Positions 44,991 through 54,067 of a DNA stretch of 64,000 nt are shown in pieces. The translations under genes were made by a program, and so were the position numbers. The stretch spans positions 196,047 through 260,046 of the forward strand of contig NZ_MCBX01000001.1 of assembly GCF_001723685.1 (NCBI RefSeq), written 5' to 3'. Position 1 is the first letter of the stretch, and each line of letters begins with the position of its first letter. Source of the stretch: Candidatus Marithrix sp. Canyon 246. Lineage in GTDB: Bacteria > Pseudomonadota > Gammaproteobacteria > Beggiatoales > Beggiatoaceae. The notes beneath the pieces were generated by a model, which worked only from the letters and a program-made list of their open reading frames with translations, made no database searches and was not told the DNA's origin.

Positions 44991-46784
44991 TTATTGTGCT
45001 TTTTTTGCTTGTTTGACTTTATTCAGCAATAATGGTGCAATAACAGCACTAGCCACACCTACCATTGCTATATAACTCATATCATAAGTAAACATAAAAT
45101 CAAATGGATTATTTTCAACAGTCAATTCAACAGCAAAACCTGAATCAGAAAAATCCATTTGAAACCCATAAGTACCCTGTTTTGGCAAATTCAAATCCAT
45201 TGCAGATGGCAACTTAAATAAATCAATTTCACCACCATATATATCTGACATCATATTTAATATGTGCAAATAAACATAATAAATCATACCCGGGCTACCA
45301 CTAATTTGAGTTGATGCTAAAAATAAAGAAGACTTACTATCTTGATGTTGTTCATTTTTTAGCCAATCTTTGATTTGCATTTTAGTTTTATATTTATGTC
45401 TATCTAGCAAAAATTGTGGTATTTGAGCAAAGATTAAATAATCATTTTCTTGTGTCCAAAAATAATGAGTTTTTAATTTTGATAATTTTTCAAATATAAA
45501 ACCTTCGATACCATCTTTTTTATCCAAAAAAGATAAGATAGGAGTTTTTAGATGGTGATAAGTTTTATTGTTAATCTCTCTTTGTACGTAAACATACTTA
45601 TGTTTTTCTTGAATAATTTTTAGAATCTTATCTAATTTGCTTTGATCACCAACCTTGACAGCCATAAATGGTGCAATTTCATCTATAAAAAATATCATTT
45701 CTGAGCCACCAAAAGCTTGAGCAACATCTTCAATGGAAAAACCCATATCAGTTTGAAACTGTTGTTTAAATTTTTGATATTGTTTTTGCCTTTTAGCATT
45801 ATTTTCTTTAGTTAAAATTTCTTCAATTGTTTGTAAAGATTCCAATAAAGGCAAAGATAAAGACAAAACAGTACTAGGTTTACCAGCAGCAGTTACAGAA
45901 AATTCATTAGAGATTGTAGGTAATAATTTACCATAACCAGCTTTTGGAATATCAACTAATAATGTCAAACGAGACTTACTATCTCTAACACCCCAACCCC
46001 ATGCTAAAGCTTTAGCCTCAAATATACCTAGCTTTTCTAATGACGATAATTTTTTTGGAGGCATTGTGGTTTTAACAAATGATAGAATTTTTTCTAAATT
46101 AATCCATGTAAAATAACCTTTATGCCCACTATCAATTCTATTTTCTACATCATACATAGAATGTTCTTGAGTCGTTGTTAATCCTGAAATGGTTTGTTTT
46201 AACTGTTGATTATTAGCAGTCATTCCAGCCATGATATATAAAGTTGTATTACTCAGATCATAATGAACAAATAGCGGTGGCATACCCTTGATCATTAAAA
46301 TACCATCTCCATCTGCTGAGATTTTAGTTGCTATGCTTAATTTAGGTGTTCTAGCCGCAAATTGCTCCAACATTTGATTGATTGCATCAATTGAATCAAT
46401 ATTTAATTTGGCTGATAACAATATATTGGAAAATATCATAGAAGCATTATTTTCAGGTGCTAAAACCACTGCTTCTATTGGTGATAATAAATGATTATTT
46501 AAAATTCTAAATACAGGATGAAATAATTTCTGTTGCTCTATGATATTAGCAGATATAGCAGCTTTTAATTTTTGAACTTGTTTTATATGTTCCTCATTTG
46601 CCAATGCACCTTTTAATATAGTATCTTTAGATGAACTAAACATTGCCCAAGGATTAGGAATACGCATATATGCGAATGCATTTATTGGAATCTTGTCTCT
46701 TAATGATGCTGTTTCAGATAAATCTGAACTCTGCACATGAAAAGGAAATAATAATACTATTATTAGGGAAATATTTTTAATCAT
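44991..46784 (-). CDS. Exported protein of unknown function with C-terminal membrane anchor (DUF3352-like)
   Basis: The 597-residue product starts MIKNISLIIVLLFPFHVQSS, a signal peptide. Near the end is a hydrophobic helix YIAMVGVASAVIAPLLLNKV followed by a Lys-rich tail, a C-terminal inner-membrane anchor. The large middle part has alternating strands and helices. It includes PINAFAYMRIPNPWAMFSSS near the N-terminus and FGGSEMIFFIDEIAPFMAVK near residue 375, reminiscent of DUF3352 proteins. No enzyme motif is recognised. An AAGG site precedes the ATG at 46784; the upstream extension overlaps the Sel1 gene. It follows a Sel1-repeat lipoprotein by 10 bases, so they probably form an operon. Confidence 0.65.
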   Translation of the reverse strand: MIKNISLIIVLLFPFHVQSSDLSETASLRDKIPINAFAYMRIPNPWAMFSSSKDTILKGALANEEHIKQVQKLKAAISANIIEQQKLFHPVFRILNNHLLSPIEAVVLAPENNASMIFSNILLSAKLNIDSIDAINQMLEQFAARTPKLSIATKISADGDGILMIKGMPPLFVHYDLSNTTLYIMAGMTANNQQLKQTISGLTTTQEHSMYDVENRIDSGHKGYFTWINLEKILSFVKTTMPPKKLSSLEKLGIFEAKALAWGWGVRDSKSRLTLLVDIPKAGYGKLLPTISNEFSVTAAGKPSTVLSLSLPLLESLQTIEEILTKENNAKRQKQYQKFKQQFQTDMGFSIEDVAQAFGGSEMIFFIDEIAPFMAVKVGDQSKLDKILKIIQEKHKYVYVQREINNKTYHHLKTPILSFLDKKDGIEGFIFEKLSKLKTHYFWTQENDYLIFAQIPQFLLDRHKYKTKMQIKDWLKNEQHQDSKSSLFLASTQISGSPGMIYYVYLHILNMMSDIYGGEIDLFKLPSAMDLNLPKQGTYGFQMDFSDSGFAVELTVENNPFDFMFTYDMSYIAMVGVASAVIAPLLLNKVKQAKKAQ

Positions 46785-46794
46785 TGTATTGCCT

Positions 46795-47367
46795 TTATTG
46801 ATTATGAATTTTTTGCAAAACTCGTTTAGCATCAGCATTGCCCTGTTGAGCAGCAAGTGATAACAATTTTTTAGCTTTCGAGACGTTTTTAGCAATTTCT
46901 GTTCCGTTATAGTGCATCATACCTAAAGCTAATTGAGCTTCTACATTACCTTGCCTAGCAGATTGACCATACCAATATACAGCTTTGTTTACATCCTTAT
47001 TAACACCGCTACCAAAACGATATAAAGCAGCAAGAAAAGATTGAGCTACCATATCACCTTGCTTAGCCGCTTGCTTATACCAATACGCGCTTAAAGTAGA
47101 ATTACGATCAACACCCTTACCATCATAATACATACTAGCCAATTTAATCTGTGCTTTAATATGATTTTTTGTAGCGGCTTGTTGAAATAGTTTAAAAGCA
47201 GCAGCAAAATCTTCATCATCATAAGCAGCTACTGCTTGCTTATATAAAACTTCATTAGTATCAACTTTTTGGGTTGAAATTGCAGGTATAATGGGCTTTG
47301 ACATTATTGGTGGATTTGTAGTACATCCATTCAATAAACTTACAAATATAATTAATTTTAATTTCAT
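46795..47367 (-). CDS. Sel1-repeat lipoprotein
   Basis: The 190-residue protein begins MKLKLIIFVSLLNGCTTNPP with a lipobox LNGC, so it is probably lipidated. Four Sel1-like TPR repeats follow: AFKLFQQAATKNHIKAQIKL, LSAYWYKQAAKQGDMVAQSF, KAVYWYGQSARQGNVEAQLA and AKKLLSLAAQQGNADAKRVL. Such proteins scaffold protein complexes at the envelope. It is first in a two-gene unit with the anchored protein downstream, and divergent from tRNA-Ser. Confidence 0.85.
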   Translation of the reverse strand: MKLKLIIFVSLLNGCTTNPPIMSKPIIPAISTQKVDTNEVLYKQAVAAYDDEDFAAAFKLFQQAATKNHIKAQIKLASMYYDGKGVDRNSTLSAYWYKQAAKQGDMVAQSFLAALYRFGSGVNKDVNKAVYWYGQSARQGNVEAQLALGMMHYNGTEIAKNVSKAKKLLSLAAQQGNADAKRVLQKIHNQ

Positions 47368-47394
47368 AATAAATTTTCTCCATAACAAAAATGC

Positions 47395-47423
47395 TTGCGT
47401 TCAAACTCATTTTACAATATAAT
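47395..47423 (+). promoter_or_regulatory. Promoter of tRNA-Ser
   Basis: TTGCGT at 47395-47400 and a perfect TATAAT at 47418-47423 are spaced by 17 bases, about 15 bases before the mature tRNA 5' end at 47438. Confidence 0.72.
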
Positions 47424-47437
47424 TAAAAAATAATCTT

Positions 47438-47529
47438 GGAGAGATGGCTGAGCTGGTTGAAGGCGGCGGTCTTGAAAACCGTTGAAGGATAATATCCTTC
47501 CGTGGGTTCGAATCCCACTTTCTCCGCCA
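47438..47529 (+). tRNA. tRNA-Ser (anticodon TGA)
   Basis: The 92-base class II tRNA has acceptor GGAGAGA pairing with TTTCTCC (one G-T pair). The anticodon loop CTTGAAA gives TGA. A long variable arm (GAAGGATAATATCCTTC) and encoded CCA are present. Confidence 0.95.
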
Positions 47530-47543
47530 ATTTCCCCCTTTCT

Positions 47544-47553
47544 CCCCCCCCCC
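47544..47553. repeat. Homopolymer of 10 C after tRNA-Ser
   Basis: Ten C residues lie between tRNA-Ser and the EEP-family gene. This is the same type of tract as at 39908 and 62725. Confidence 0.85.
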
Positions 47554-47603
47554 ATATCATACTGATAATTTTATCCTATTATCATCATAATTTCTATTAC
47601 TTT

Positions 47604-48578
47604 ATGCTGCTAACAATCATCACACTAATAATAATTTTACTCTCTCTAATTGGACATATTTTACGTGATCAAACGATTCTATTAGCCTTTATGATGTATA
47701 TTCCATTATTACCATTAGGTTTATGGACAATTCTTGTAGATTTATATCAAAAAGGATTTGCTTTACCTAAAAGATTTAGTTTAACTGTTATTGGCTTAGT
47801 TCTAACTATCTGGGGAACTATTTCTATGCTAGGAGGAATAACTACTACTCAAATACAAGCAACTGCTAATCAAACTATTAGCTTGCTACATTGGAATATT
47901 AAATGGGCTGGTTTATTAAATGACGAGAAAATCAATTTAAAAAACCCAGCCACAAGGGGAGAATGGCCAGCAATTCGCGATCAACTCTATCAGCATAAGC
48001 CTGATATTATAGTTTTAACTGATCCTCCTCAAATTCAAACTTGGTTAACAGAACTGAAAACAATTGGTAACAATATGTTTACATTCTTTGATACAAAATA
48101 TACTGGATTAGCAATAATATCATCATGGCCATTAAAATTTGAACATTTCATTACAATTAGAGATGGAGTCGGCTTTTCAATAGTGGTTACAGTTAATAAT
48201 AAAAATTTCAGATTTTTATTAATAGATGGAAATAGTTATTTAAAACGGCTGCGTAAATATATATTAAAAGATATTGAACAAATAGTAATTGATAAATACA
48301 AAAAGGGCGAAGCTGTTGATTTTATAGTAGGAGATTTCAATGCACTAAGTAATAGCATTGGTTTTGATTCATATTATTCAATGGCTGGAGGTTATCAATT
48401 AGCAAGTAAAATGGGTATGATTTGGCGTGGAACATGGCCCGGGTTTTTGCCTTTATTTGATATTGATCACATTTGGGTAAGTAAACAATTTCAAATCTTA
48501 AATGTTAAGACTTTAGCTCAAAAAAATATTGCTCATCGAGGACAATTAATATCTATATATGCAAATAATAGCAGATGA
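47604..48578 (+). CDS. Membrane-anchored endonuclease/exonuclease/phosphatase (EEP) family protein
   Basis: The 324-residue product has three N-terminal membrane helices (about 1-16, 24-46 and 55-73 of MLLTIITLIIILLSLIG...). An EEP domain follows: LLHWNIKWAG, KPDIIVLTDPP, LLIDGNSYLKRLRKYI, IVGDFNALSNSIGFDSYY and the terminal FDIDHIWVS. The metal-binding and catalytic Asn, Asp and His positions of the fold are present, though the Glu of the second motif appears replaced by Asp. The substrate is unknown (nucleic acid, phosphoinositide-like or lipid headgroup). An upstream frame through tRNA-Ser is discarded. It overlaps pdxB by 20 bases. Confidence 0.78.
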   Translation: MLLTIITLIIILLSLIGHILRDQTILLAFMMYIPLLPLGLWTILVDLYQKGFALPKRFSLTVIGLVLTIWGTISMLGGITTTQIQATANQTISLLHWNIKWAGLLNDEKINLKNPATRGEWPAIRDQLYQHKPDIIVLTDPPQIQTWLTELKTIGNNMFTFFDTKYTGLAIISSWPLKFEHFITIRDGVGFSIVVTVNNKNFRFLLIDGNSYLKRLRKYILKDIEQIVIDKYKKGEAVDFIVGDFNALSNSIGFDSYYSMAGGYQLASKMGMIWRGTWPGFLPLFDIDHIWVSKQFQILNVKTLAQKNIAHRGQLISIYANNSR

Positions 48579-49638
48579 AAATATACCATATGTCCACCAA
48601 GCTTTTGCTGAATTCGGCGAAGTTCGTACTATTGTTGGACGAAATTTAACAGCCGCTGACTTGAATAATGCAGAAATCTTATTAGTACGCTCAGTAACTA
48701 AGATTAATGCCCAATTATTAGCAGCCAGTTCTATACGTTTTGTTGGTACCGCTACCATTGGTTTAGATCATATTGATTTAAATTATTTACAACAACAAGC
48801 AATTGGTTTTGCCAGTGCGCCCGGAAGTAATGCCACCAGCGCGGCTGAATATGTTGTTAGTGCTTTATTGATTATGGCAGAACGGCAAGGTTTTCAATTG
48901 TCTGATAAAACTGTAGGTATTATTGGTTGTGGTAATGTAGGCTCTAGGGTACTAAAAAAATTAACTGCTTTAGGTATGACTTGTTTTGTCTATGACCCAC
49001 CATTAGGTAAGATTGATGATTTAGAAAATGTGCTAGCAGCAGATATTATTAGTTTACATGTCCCCTTGTCTAAAGACGGAGATCATCCTACTTATCAACT
49101 AGTTAATGAACAGTTTTTAGCCTCATTACGAAATGATGTCATATTAATAAATACATCGCGTGGTGATGTTGTAGATGAAAATGCCTTATTAAAACGCTTA
49201 ACAACTTGCCCCAATATGCAAGTAATTTTAGACGTTTGGCAAGCAGAACCTAATATTAATCAAAGCTTATTACAAAGAGCAGCTTTAGCGACACCACATA
49301 TTGCAGGTTATAGCTTTGATGGCAAAGTGCGTGCAACTGAAATGCTTTATAAAGCAGCCTGTAATTTCTTTAAAAAGTCACCAACTTGGCAAGCAGACAT
49401 GCCCAGCCCAAGTCGCTTATATGTTTCAGATATACATACAGCAGTAATGGAATCTTATGACGTGCGCCGTGATGATGCAGAGTTACGCCGTAGAACCAGT
49501 GAATTCGATAAATTAAGAAAAAACTACCCAGTGCGGCGTGAATTTAGCTGTATTGAAATTGAATTACCAGCGGTTTCATCACAACTGGCAACTTGTTTTA
49601 AAGAATTGGGTTATATTAACACCAAATTATCTCTATGA
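48559..49638 (+). CDS. pdxB: Erythronate-4-phosphate dehydrogenase
   Basis: The 359-residue protein begins [20 protein letters not shown]. It has the D-2-hydroxyacid dehydrogenase core: [12 protein letters not shown], the NAD-binding [16 protein letters not shown] and the catalytic Arg, Glu and His ([25 protein letters not shown]). A C-terminal PdxB dimerisation domain is present. It performs the second step of DXP-independent PLP synthesis. It is divergent in function from its neighbours and overlaps proB at its 3' end by 28 bases, tail to tail. Confidence 0.94.
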   Translation: MQIIADENIPYVHQAFAEFGEVRTIVGRNLTAADLNNAEILLVRSVTKINAQLLAASSIRFVGTATIGLDHIDLNYLQQQAIGFASAPGSNATSAAEYVVSALLIMAERQGFQLSDKTVGIIGCGNVGSRVLKKLTALGMTCFVYDPPLGKIDDLENVLAADIISLHVPLSKDGDHPTYQLVNEQFLASLRNDVILINTSRGDVVDENALLKRLTTCPNMQVILDVWQAEPNINQSLLQRAALATPHIAGYSFDGKVRATEMLYKAACNFFKKSPTWQADMPSPSRLYVSDIHTAVMESYDVRRDDAELRRRTSEFDKLRKNYPVRREFSCIEIELPAVSSQLATCFKELGYINTKLSL

Positions 49639-50726
49639 ATAACTTCTGGTTCATCAATATAATTTAATATATTTTCTATTTCATGACTAGAACAACCTAA
49701 AATTTTGTTAGTTTCTTTATGATTATAATTAACTAAACCACGGGCTATTTCTTCTCCATTGGCTGTTAAGCAAGCTACCATGTCTCCTCGTGAAAATTTA
49801 CCCTCTACTTTAGTGATACCTACTGCTAATAAACTTTTACCTGAATCAGATAACGCCTTTACCGCTCCCTGATCTAAATATAAACGCCCTTTCATTTTTA
49901 AATGGGATGCCAACCATTGTTTGCGTGCTGCAATCGGAGCTTGGTTGGGAAGGAGTACAGTTCCTTCTCCTTCAAAAATTTTTGCTAATACATTTGGAAC
50001 ACGCCCTGATGCAATGACTGTAGCTGCTCCTGAGCGAGCAGCTAATTTTGCCGCTCTTAGTTTTGTAAACATGCCACCACTACCTAAATTACCTCCTTTA
50101 GCACTTGCCATCTTTTTTAATTTAGGATCATTAGCATCAGCTTGTTGAATTAATTTTGCATTTGGATTTACACGTGGATCAGATTCATACAAGCCTTTCT
50201 GATCTGTTAATAAAACCAATATATCTGCCTCTATCAGATTCGCTACTAAAGCGGCTAAAGTATCATTATCACCAAAACGAATTTCTTCTGTAGTTACAGT
50301 ATCATTTTCATTGATAATTGGTAATATCTTAAAATCTAATAAAGCGCGTAAAGTGCTACGAGCATTTAAATATCGCTGTCTATTAGACAAATCATCATGA
50401 GTTAATAAAACTTGTGCAGTATTGATAGAATATTTTTTAAAACAAGACTCATAATTTTGTACCATACCCATTTGCCCAACAGCGGCAGCCGCTTGCAAAT
50501 AATGTAAAGCATCAGGGCGTTTTGTCCAATTTAAGCGCGTCATACCTTCAGCAACAGCACCCGAAGAAACTAATATAATTTCTGCGCCTGTCTGATGTAA
50601 ATCAGCGATTTGTTCCACCCAAGTTTGAATAGCGGCTTTATCTAAGCCACGCCCATCATTAGTTAATAATGCACTGCCAATTTTAATTACCCAACGTTTG
50701 GAAGTTTTTAATTGTTTACGAATCAT
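49611..50726 (-). CDS. proB: Glutamate 5-kinase
   Basis: The 371-residue amino-acid kinase starts [20 protein letters not shown]. It has [30 protein letters not shown] and the [15 protein letters not shown] motif for glutamate and ATP. A C-terminal PUA domain runs from about residue 278 to the end ([20 protein letters not shown]). It commits glutamate to proline synthesis. obgE and proA are not adjacent here. Confidence 0.95.
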   Translation of the reverse strand: MIRKQLKTSKRWVIKIGSALLTNDGRGLDKAAIQTWVEQIADLHQTGAEIILVSSGAVAEGMTRLNWTKRPDALHYLQAAAAVGQMGMVQNYESCFKKYSINTAQVLLTHDDLSNRQRYLNARSTLRALLDFKILPIINENDTVTTEEIRFGDNDTLAALVANLIEADILVLLTDQKGLYESDPRVNPNAKLIQQADANDPKLKKMASAKGGNLGSGGMFTKLRAAKLAARSGAATVIASGRVPNVLAKIFEGEGTVLLPNQAPIAARKQWLASHLKMKGRLYLDQGAVKALSDSGKSLLAVGITKVEGKFSRGDMVACLTANGEEIARGLVNYNHKETNKILGCSSHEIENILNYIDEPEVIHRDNLVLI

Positions 50727-50941
50727 ATTTTGAGCTGTTGCTTGAAAAGAGTGTTTTAGTTCTGCAAATTATTTACCCTTTATTGATTCAAATCTTTAAT
50801 TTTCAACATCATTGATAATGTTTCCTCTATTTCCTATTGAATTTGAGTTGAATGTTGAAAAGGGTCTAATTTTGTAACAAGAAATTCTGACTTTTGTGTG
50901 ATAAAATTTTGAAGTACATTTATATTATTACTAACTAACCC

Positions 50942-51175
50942 ATGAAAATTAAAATAAAATTTTTTGCCAGTTTACGTACCCAAATTGGGCAAAGTCAAAT
51001 CGAAATGGAGTTAGATAATCCATTATCAGCGGCACAAATTTGGACACAAGTGTCTAATAAAACCCCATTACCAGCCAATTTGCTAATTGCAATCAATCAA
51101 GAATATGCAAATAAAGATGCGATTGTAAAAGCAGGTGATGAAGTAGCTTTTTTTCCTCCTGTTACTGGCGGCTAA
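50942..51175 (+). CDS. moaD: Molybdopterin synthase sulfur carrier subunit, intact copy
   Basis: The 77-residue ubiquitin-like protein begins MKIKIKFFASLRTQIGQSQI and ends AFFPPVTGG with the C-terminal Gly-Gly that is adenylated and thiocarboxylated. It donates sulfur to precursor Z within the MoaD2-MoaE2 complex. The adjacent moaE copy is broken, whereas the second cluster at 53007 has an intact moaE but a shortened moaD. A functional synthase would need this MoaD together with the MoaE from the other copy. Confidence 0.9.
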   Translation: MKIKIKFFASLRTQIGQSQIEMELDNPLSAAQIWTQVSNKTPLPANLLIAINQEYANKDAIVKAGDEVAFFPPVTGG

Positions 51176-51176
51176 T

Positions 51177-51491
51177 ATGAAAGTTGAAGTTTCTGCTACA
51201 CAATTTAATCCGTGGGCATGTTTACAAGATTATGAATCTACTGCCTTAGAACATGGAAAATATGGTGCCTTAGCTAATTTTGTTGGTACTATGCGTGATT
51301 ATAATCAAGGTGATACGGTGCAGAAAATGTACTTAGAACATTATCCCGGTATGACTGAAAAGTATTTACTAAAAATTAGTAAAACTGCAATGCAGCGTTG
51401 GGATATTTTGGATACTTTATTAAAACATAACGCACCATTTTGGAAACAAGAAATTCTGAATTATAAAATGCGCTGGGTTGAGTTTAATTAA
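51177..51491 (+). pseudogene. moaE: MoaE with a 111-base internal in-frame deletion
   Basis: The 104-residue frame matches the copy at 53197-53622 until ILDTL, then jumps to LKHNAPFWKQE. It lacks 37 residues, including the HRVGEIQISDTIVLVAAWAG region and the HRAPAFDAC motif that forms the active site. The frame is preserved, so a protein may be made, but it should not be an active molybdopterin synthase subunit. The sequence after it (ATGGCAATTGTTG) resembles the start of the DUF2325 gene, suggesting the original downstream neighbour. Confidence 0.85.
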
Positions 51492-51728
51492 ATTATGGCA
51501 ATTGTTGTTATATAAACGCATCTTCGTAGAATCTCTAAATTAGCAGTGAGTCGCTATTTCTAATTCATTTATTTTTGCTTTTTTCAGTCCTTTTAATAAA
51601 AAAAATCTTGCAATGGATAAAAAAAGTATGTAAACTGTCACCTCCTTTTTGGTATCACTAAAATTTAATTTTATTTATTAGTATATGGAAGAAGTAACAC
51701 ATTTATCTCTGTAATACCGTTGCACTTC

Positions 51729-52094
51729 ATGAAAACGATTAACCACGTAACAACATTAACTCAAATAGAACAATTTCTTTTTGAATTTAAAAATCTTGCT
51801 AGAACAAATGGTGTAAGATTTTGGCAACGACCAGAAAATATGAGTATGATGAATATGCTTGAGTTAACTGAATTAGTTGTTACTAATGATATTTTACTTC
51901 ATTTGACCGCTAAGGATTATTATGAAGGACCAATACATGATGAAGCTCATTCTGATGCTTGGTCTTTCGGACAAAATATTGATGACTATAATGTTTATAT
52001 TAAATTAACAATTACTGAGAAAAAGAAAAGAAAACGTGCTGAATGTATTTCTTTTCATGAAGCTACACATCCCTTATCTTATCCCTATCGTTAA
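51729..52094 (+). CDS. Putative toxin of an MqsR-like pair
   Basis: The 121-residue protein contains QIEQFLFEFKNLARTNGVRF and LTELVVTNDILLHLTAKDYY. A C-terminal half DDYNVYIKLTI and ECISFHEATHPL has the arrangement of a compact RelE-like/MqsR-like toxin. Similarity to MqsR is weak by eye and the assignment rests largely on the next gene, an MqsA/HigA-like antitoxin 20 bases downstream. The ATG at 51729 is preferred over a TTG three codons earlier. Confidence 0.55.
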   Translation: MKTINHVTTLTQIEQFLFEFKNLARTNGVRFWQRPENMSMMNMLELTELVVTNDILLHLTAKDYYEGPIHDEAHSDAWSFGQNIDDYNVYIKLTITEKKKRKRAECISFHEATHPLSYPYR

Positions 52095-52114
52095 TCAATA
52101 AAAATAGGTTATTT

Positions 52115-52738
52115 ATGCAAGAATTTTGTTTTAACTGTGACTATGAAGAAGAATTACAGCCACAGAAGGAAGAGGTAATAATTACGGTGCGTGGCGAATC
52201 TATCCCTGCTACCAAAGAATTTTACCAATGCCCTAACTGCGGACAAGCATTTACCAGTAGTCTTGGACATGATGTCTTAGATGAAGCTTATCGTGAATAT
52301 CGCCGTTGTCATAACTTATTACAACCTGAAGAAATCCGCAATTGGCGTGAACAATATGGATTAACTCAACAAGAACTCAATAGCCTGCTAGGTTGGAAAG
52401 AAAGAACTCTAAGCAAATACGAGAATGGTGCCTTACAAGAAGAATCTCAAGATACCTTACTTAAATTTGCACTGGAACCTATTAACTTGTTACAACTGAT
52501 AAAAAGGAAACCTTCGGCAGTAAATTCAGATAAACGGGCAAGCCTAATTGAACAACTATCATCTAATCAATCCTTAGCAAAGCATTTAGACTATCTTTAT
52601 TCTGCATGGGGCAATCGTACATCAGAAGTAATTGATAACAATCCATTAGATTCTAATAAAAAACAAATATTAATTAATCAGTTACAAATATTGAAAACGG
52701 TCAACAAATCGCCTTTAGCGACAGAGAATACGCTATAA
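52115..52738 (+). CDS. MqsA-like antitoxin with Zn-ribbon and XRE domain
   Basis: The 207-residue protein begins with a zinc-ribbon: FCFNCDYEEE and YQCPNCGQAF, two CxxC pairs as in YgiT/MqsA. An XRE helix-turn-helix follows (EIRNWREQYGLTQQELNSLL, GWKERTLSKYENG, about 74-110). An additional helical C-terminus of about 90 residues is unlike classical MqsA (131 residues). It probably represses its own operon and binds the protein encoded upstream. It lies between the two moaDE copies. Confidence 0.75.
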   Translation: MQEFCFNCDYEEELQPQKEEVIITVRGESIPATKEFYQCPNCGQAFTSSLGHDVLDEAYREYRRCHNLLQPEEIRNWREQYGLTQQELNSLLGWKERTLSKYENGALQEESQDTLLKFALEPINLLQLIKRKPSAVNSDKRASLIEQLSSNQSLAKHLDYLYSAWGNRTSEVIDNNPLDSNKKQILINQLQILKTVNKSPLATENTL

Positions 52739-52785
52739 AATAAAACACTAATTAATCAATTTCAATATTCTCTATAATCATTTAC

Positions 52786-52973
52786 AATTCCCATTAAAAT
52801 AGAAAATACTTCTCCTGTATCTTCTGGAATCGTATGACTATGAATATTTATATCACCCAAGGTAATAGCACCATAAATGAATTCGATATTTTCATTATCT
52901 TCAAGTTTATCAACTTTCTTTTAGCCATTTCAGAGTTTAAATTAATTTTAGGCAACACAATATAGAAAAGCTA
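52786..52973 (-). pseudogene. Internal-deletion remnant of the PD-(D/E)XK-like gene (third copy)
   Basis: The first 64 bases match the 3' end of the gene at 3123-3746 nearly perfectly. Two further blocks follow that match its middle (ITLGDI-like and KLEDNENIEFIYGAI-like coding) and its KREF/MAKRE region, with the sequence between deleted. No open frame covers it. It marks recombination between this site and the 3-6 kb accessory zone. Confidence 0.7.
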
Positions 52974-53006
52974 ATTTGTAATTTATTATATAGAATAAAT
53001 GGCACT

Positions 53007-53195
53007 ATGAAAATAAAAATAAAATTTTTTGCCAGTTTACGTACCCAAATTGGGCAAAGTCAAATCGAAATGGAGTTAGATAATCCATTAACAGCCAATT
53101 TGCTAATTGCAATCAATCAAGAATATGCAGATAAAGATGCGATTGTAAATGCAGGTGATGAAGTAGCTTTTTTTCCTCCTGTTACTGGCGGCTAA
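53007..53195 (+). pseudogene. moaD: MoaD with a 45-base internal in-frame deletion
   Basis: The 62-residue frame is identical to the copy at 50942 except for two substitutions and the loss of 15 residues after LDNPL. The deletion endpoints in the intact copy carry the 6-bp direct repeat CCATTA, consistent with slippage. The Gly-Gly terminus remains, but a helix of the ubiquitin-like fold is lost, so function is doubtful. Confidence 0.82.
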
Positions 53196-53196
53196 T

Positions 53197-53622
53197 ATGA
53201 AAGTTGAAGTTTCTGCTACACAATTTAATCCGTGGGCATGTTTACAAGATTATGAATATACTGCCTTAGAACATGGAAAATATGGTGCCTTAGCTAACTT
53301 TGTTGGTACTATGCGCGATTATAATCAAGGTGATACGGTGCAGAAAATGTACTTAGAACATTATCCCGGTATGACTGAAAAGTATTTACTAAAAATTAGT
53401 AAAACTGCAATGCAGCGTTGGGATATTCTCGATACTTTAATTATTCATCGAGTTGGTGAAATACAAATATCTGACACTATTGTATTAGTTGCTGCTTGGG
53501 CTGGGCATCGTGCGCCGGCTTTTGATGCTTGCCGATTTTTAATTGAAGAATTAAAACATAACGCACCATTTTGGAAGCAAGAAACTCTGACTGATAAAAT
53601 GCGCTGGGTTGAGTCTAATTAA
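53197..53622 (+). CDS. moaE: Molybdopterin synthase catalytic subunit, intact copy
   Basis: The 141-residue protein contains GALANFVGTMRDYNQGD, the family motif LDTLIIHRVGEIQISD, AAWAGHRAPAFDACRFLIEE and APFWKQE, with the Lys residues of the active site. It converts precursor Z to molybdopterin together with MoaD. It begins one base after the shortened moaD. Molybdenum-dependent enzymes are not encoded in this window; nirB is not one. Confidence 0.9.
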   Translation: MKVEVSATQFNPWACLQDYEYTALEHGKYGALANFVGTMRDYNQGDTVQKMYLEHYPGMTEKYLLKISKTAMQRWDILDTLIIHRVGEIQISDTIVLVAAWAGHRAPAFDACRFLIEELKHNAPFWKQETLTDKMRWVESN

Positions 53623-53673
53623 ATTATGGCGTGTAATATGCTTTATTTCCATAAAAATAAATTGACATTATAA

Positions 53674-53702
53674 TTGCAAATGAGAATCATTTCCACTATA
53701 AT
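53674..53702 (+). promoter_or_regulatory. Sigma-70 promoter of the DUF2325 gene
   Basis: TTGCAA at 53674-53679 and TATAAT at 53697-53702 have a 17-base spacer. The start codon at 53731 lies 28 bases downstream. Confidence 0.72.
53676..53694 (+). promoter_or_regulatory. Fur-box-like operator
   Basis: GCAAATGAGAATCATTTCC matches the 19-bp E. coli Fur consensus (GATAATGATAATCATTATC) at 14 of 19 positions, with an intact AATCATT half. It lies between the -35 and -10 boxes of the DUF2325 promoter, an ideal place for iron-dependent repression. Confidence 0.65.
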
Positions 53703-53730
53703 GTTTTAAAAAAAAATGGAGAATAAAGAA

Positions 53731-54018
53731 ATGGCAATTGTTATTGGTGCAGATCGTTTAGGTAATATAGAAAACTTACTTGATGAATGTGGTTTATCAG
53801 TTTTAAAGCATATTACAGGGCGTTCACCTAAAGCTCAAGCAGGAAATATGGTAAGCATGTCTCACGCTAAAGTAATGATTTTATTCACAGATTTTGTGGG
53901 TCATAATGTTATGCGGAATTTTAGAAAGCAGGCTAAAAAACAAAATATACCCTTTATTGCCTGTAAACGTACTATCAGTGATGTAGCACGTAATTTAGAA
54001 CGTTATGGTTTTATGTAA
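53731..54018 (+). CDS. DUF2325 family protein, probably iron-regulated
   Basis: The 95-residue product begins MAIVIGADRLGNIENLLDEC. It contains LKHITGRSPKAQAGN, MVILFTD-like strand KVMILFTDFVGHNVMRNFRK and KKQNIPFIACKRTISDVARNL, the full DUF2325 pattern. Its biochemical role is unknown. The ATG at 53731 has GGAG 9 bases upstream. A Fur-like operator overlaps the promoter, so repression by iron is inferred. It is followed by lptD. Confidence 0.82.
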   Translation: MAIVIGADRLGNIENLLDECGLSVLKHITGRSPKAQAGNMVSMSHAKVMILFTDFVGHNVMRNFRKQAKKQNIPFIACKRTISDVARNLERYGFM

Positions 54019-54067
54019 AAAATATGAGATAATATAAAGTCGTATAATTTTTTTACATATTGTTATA

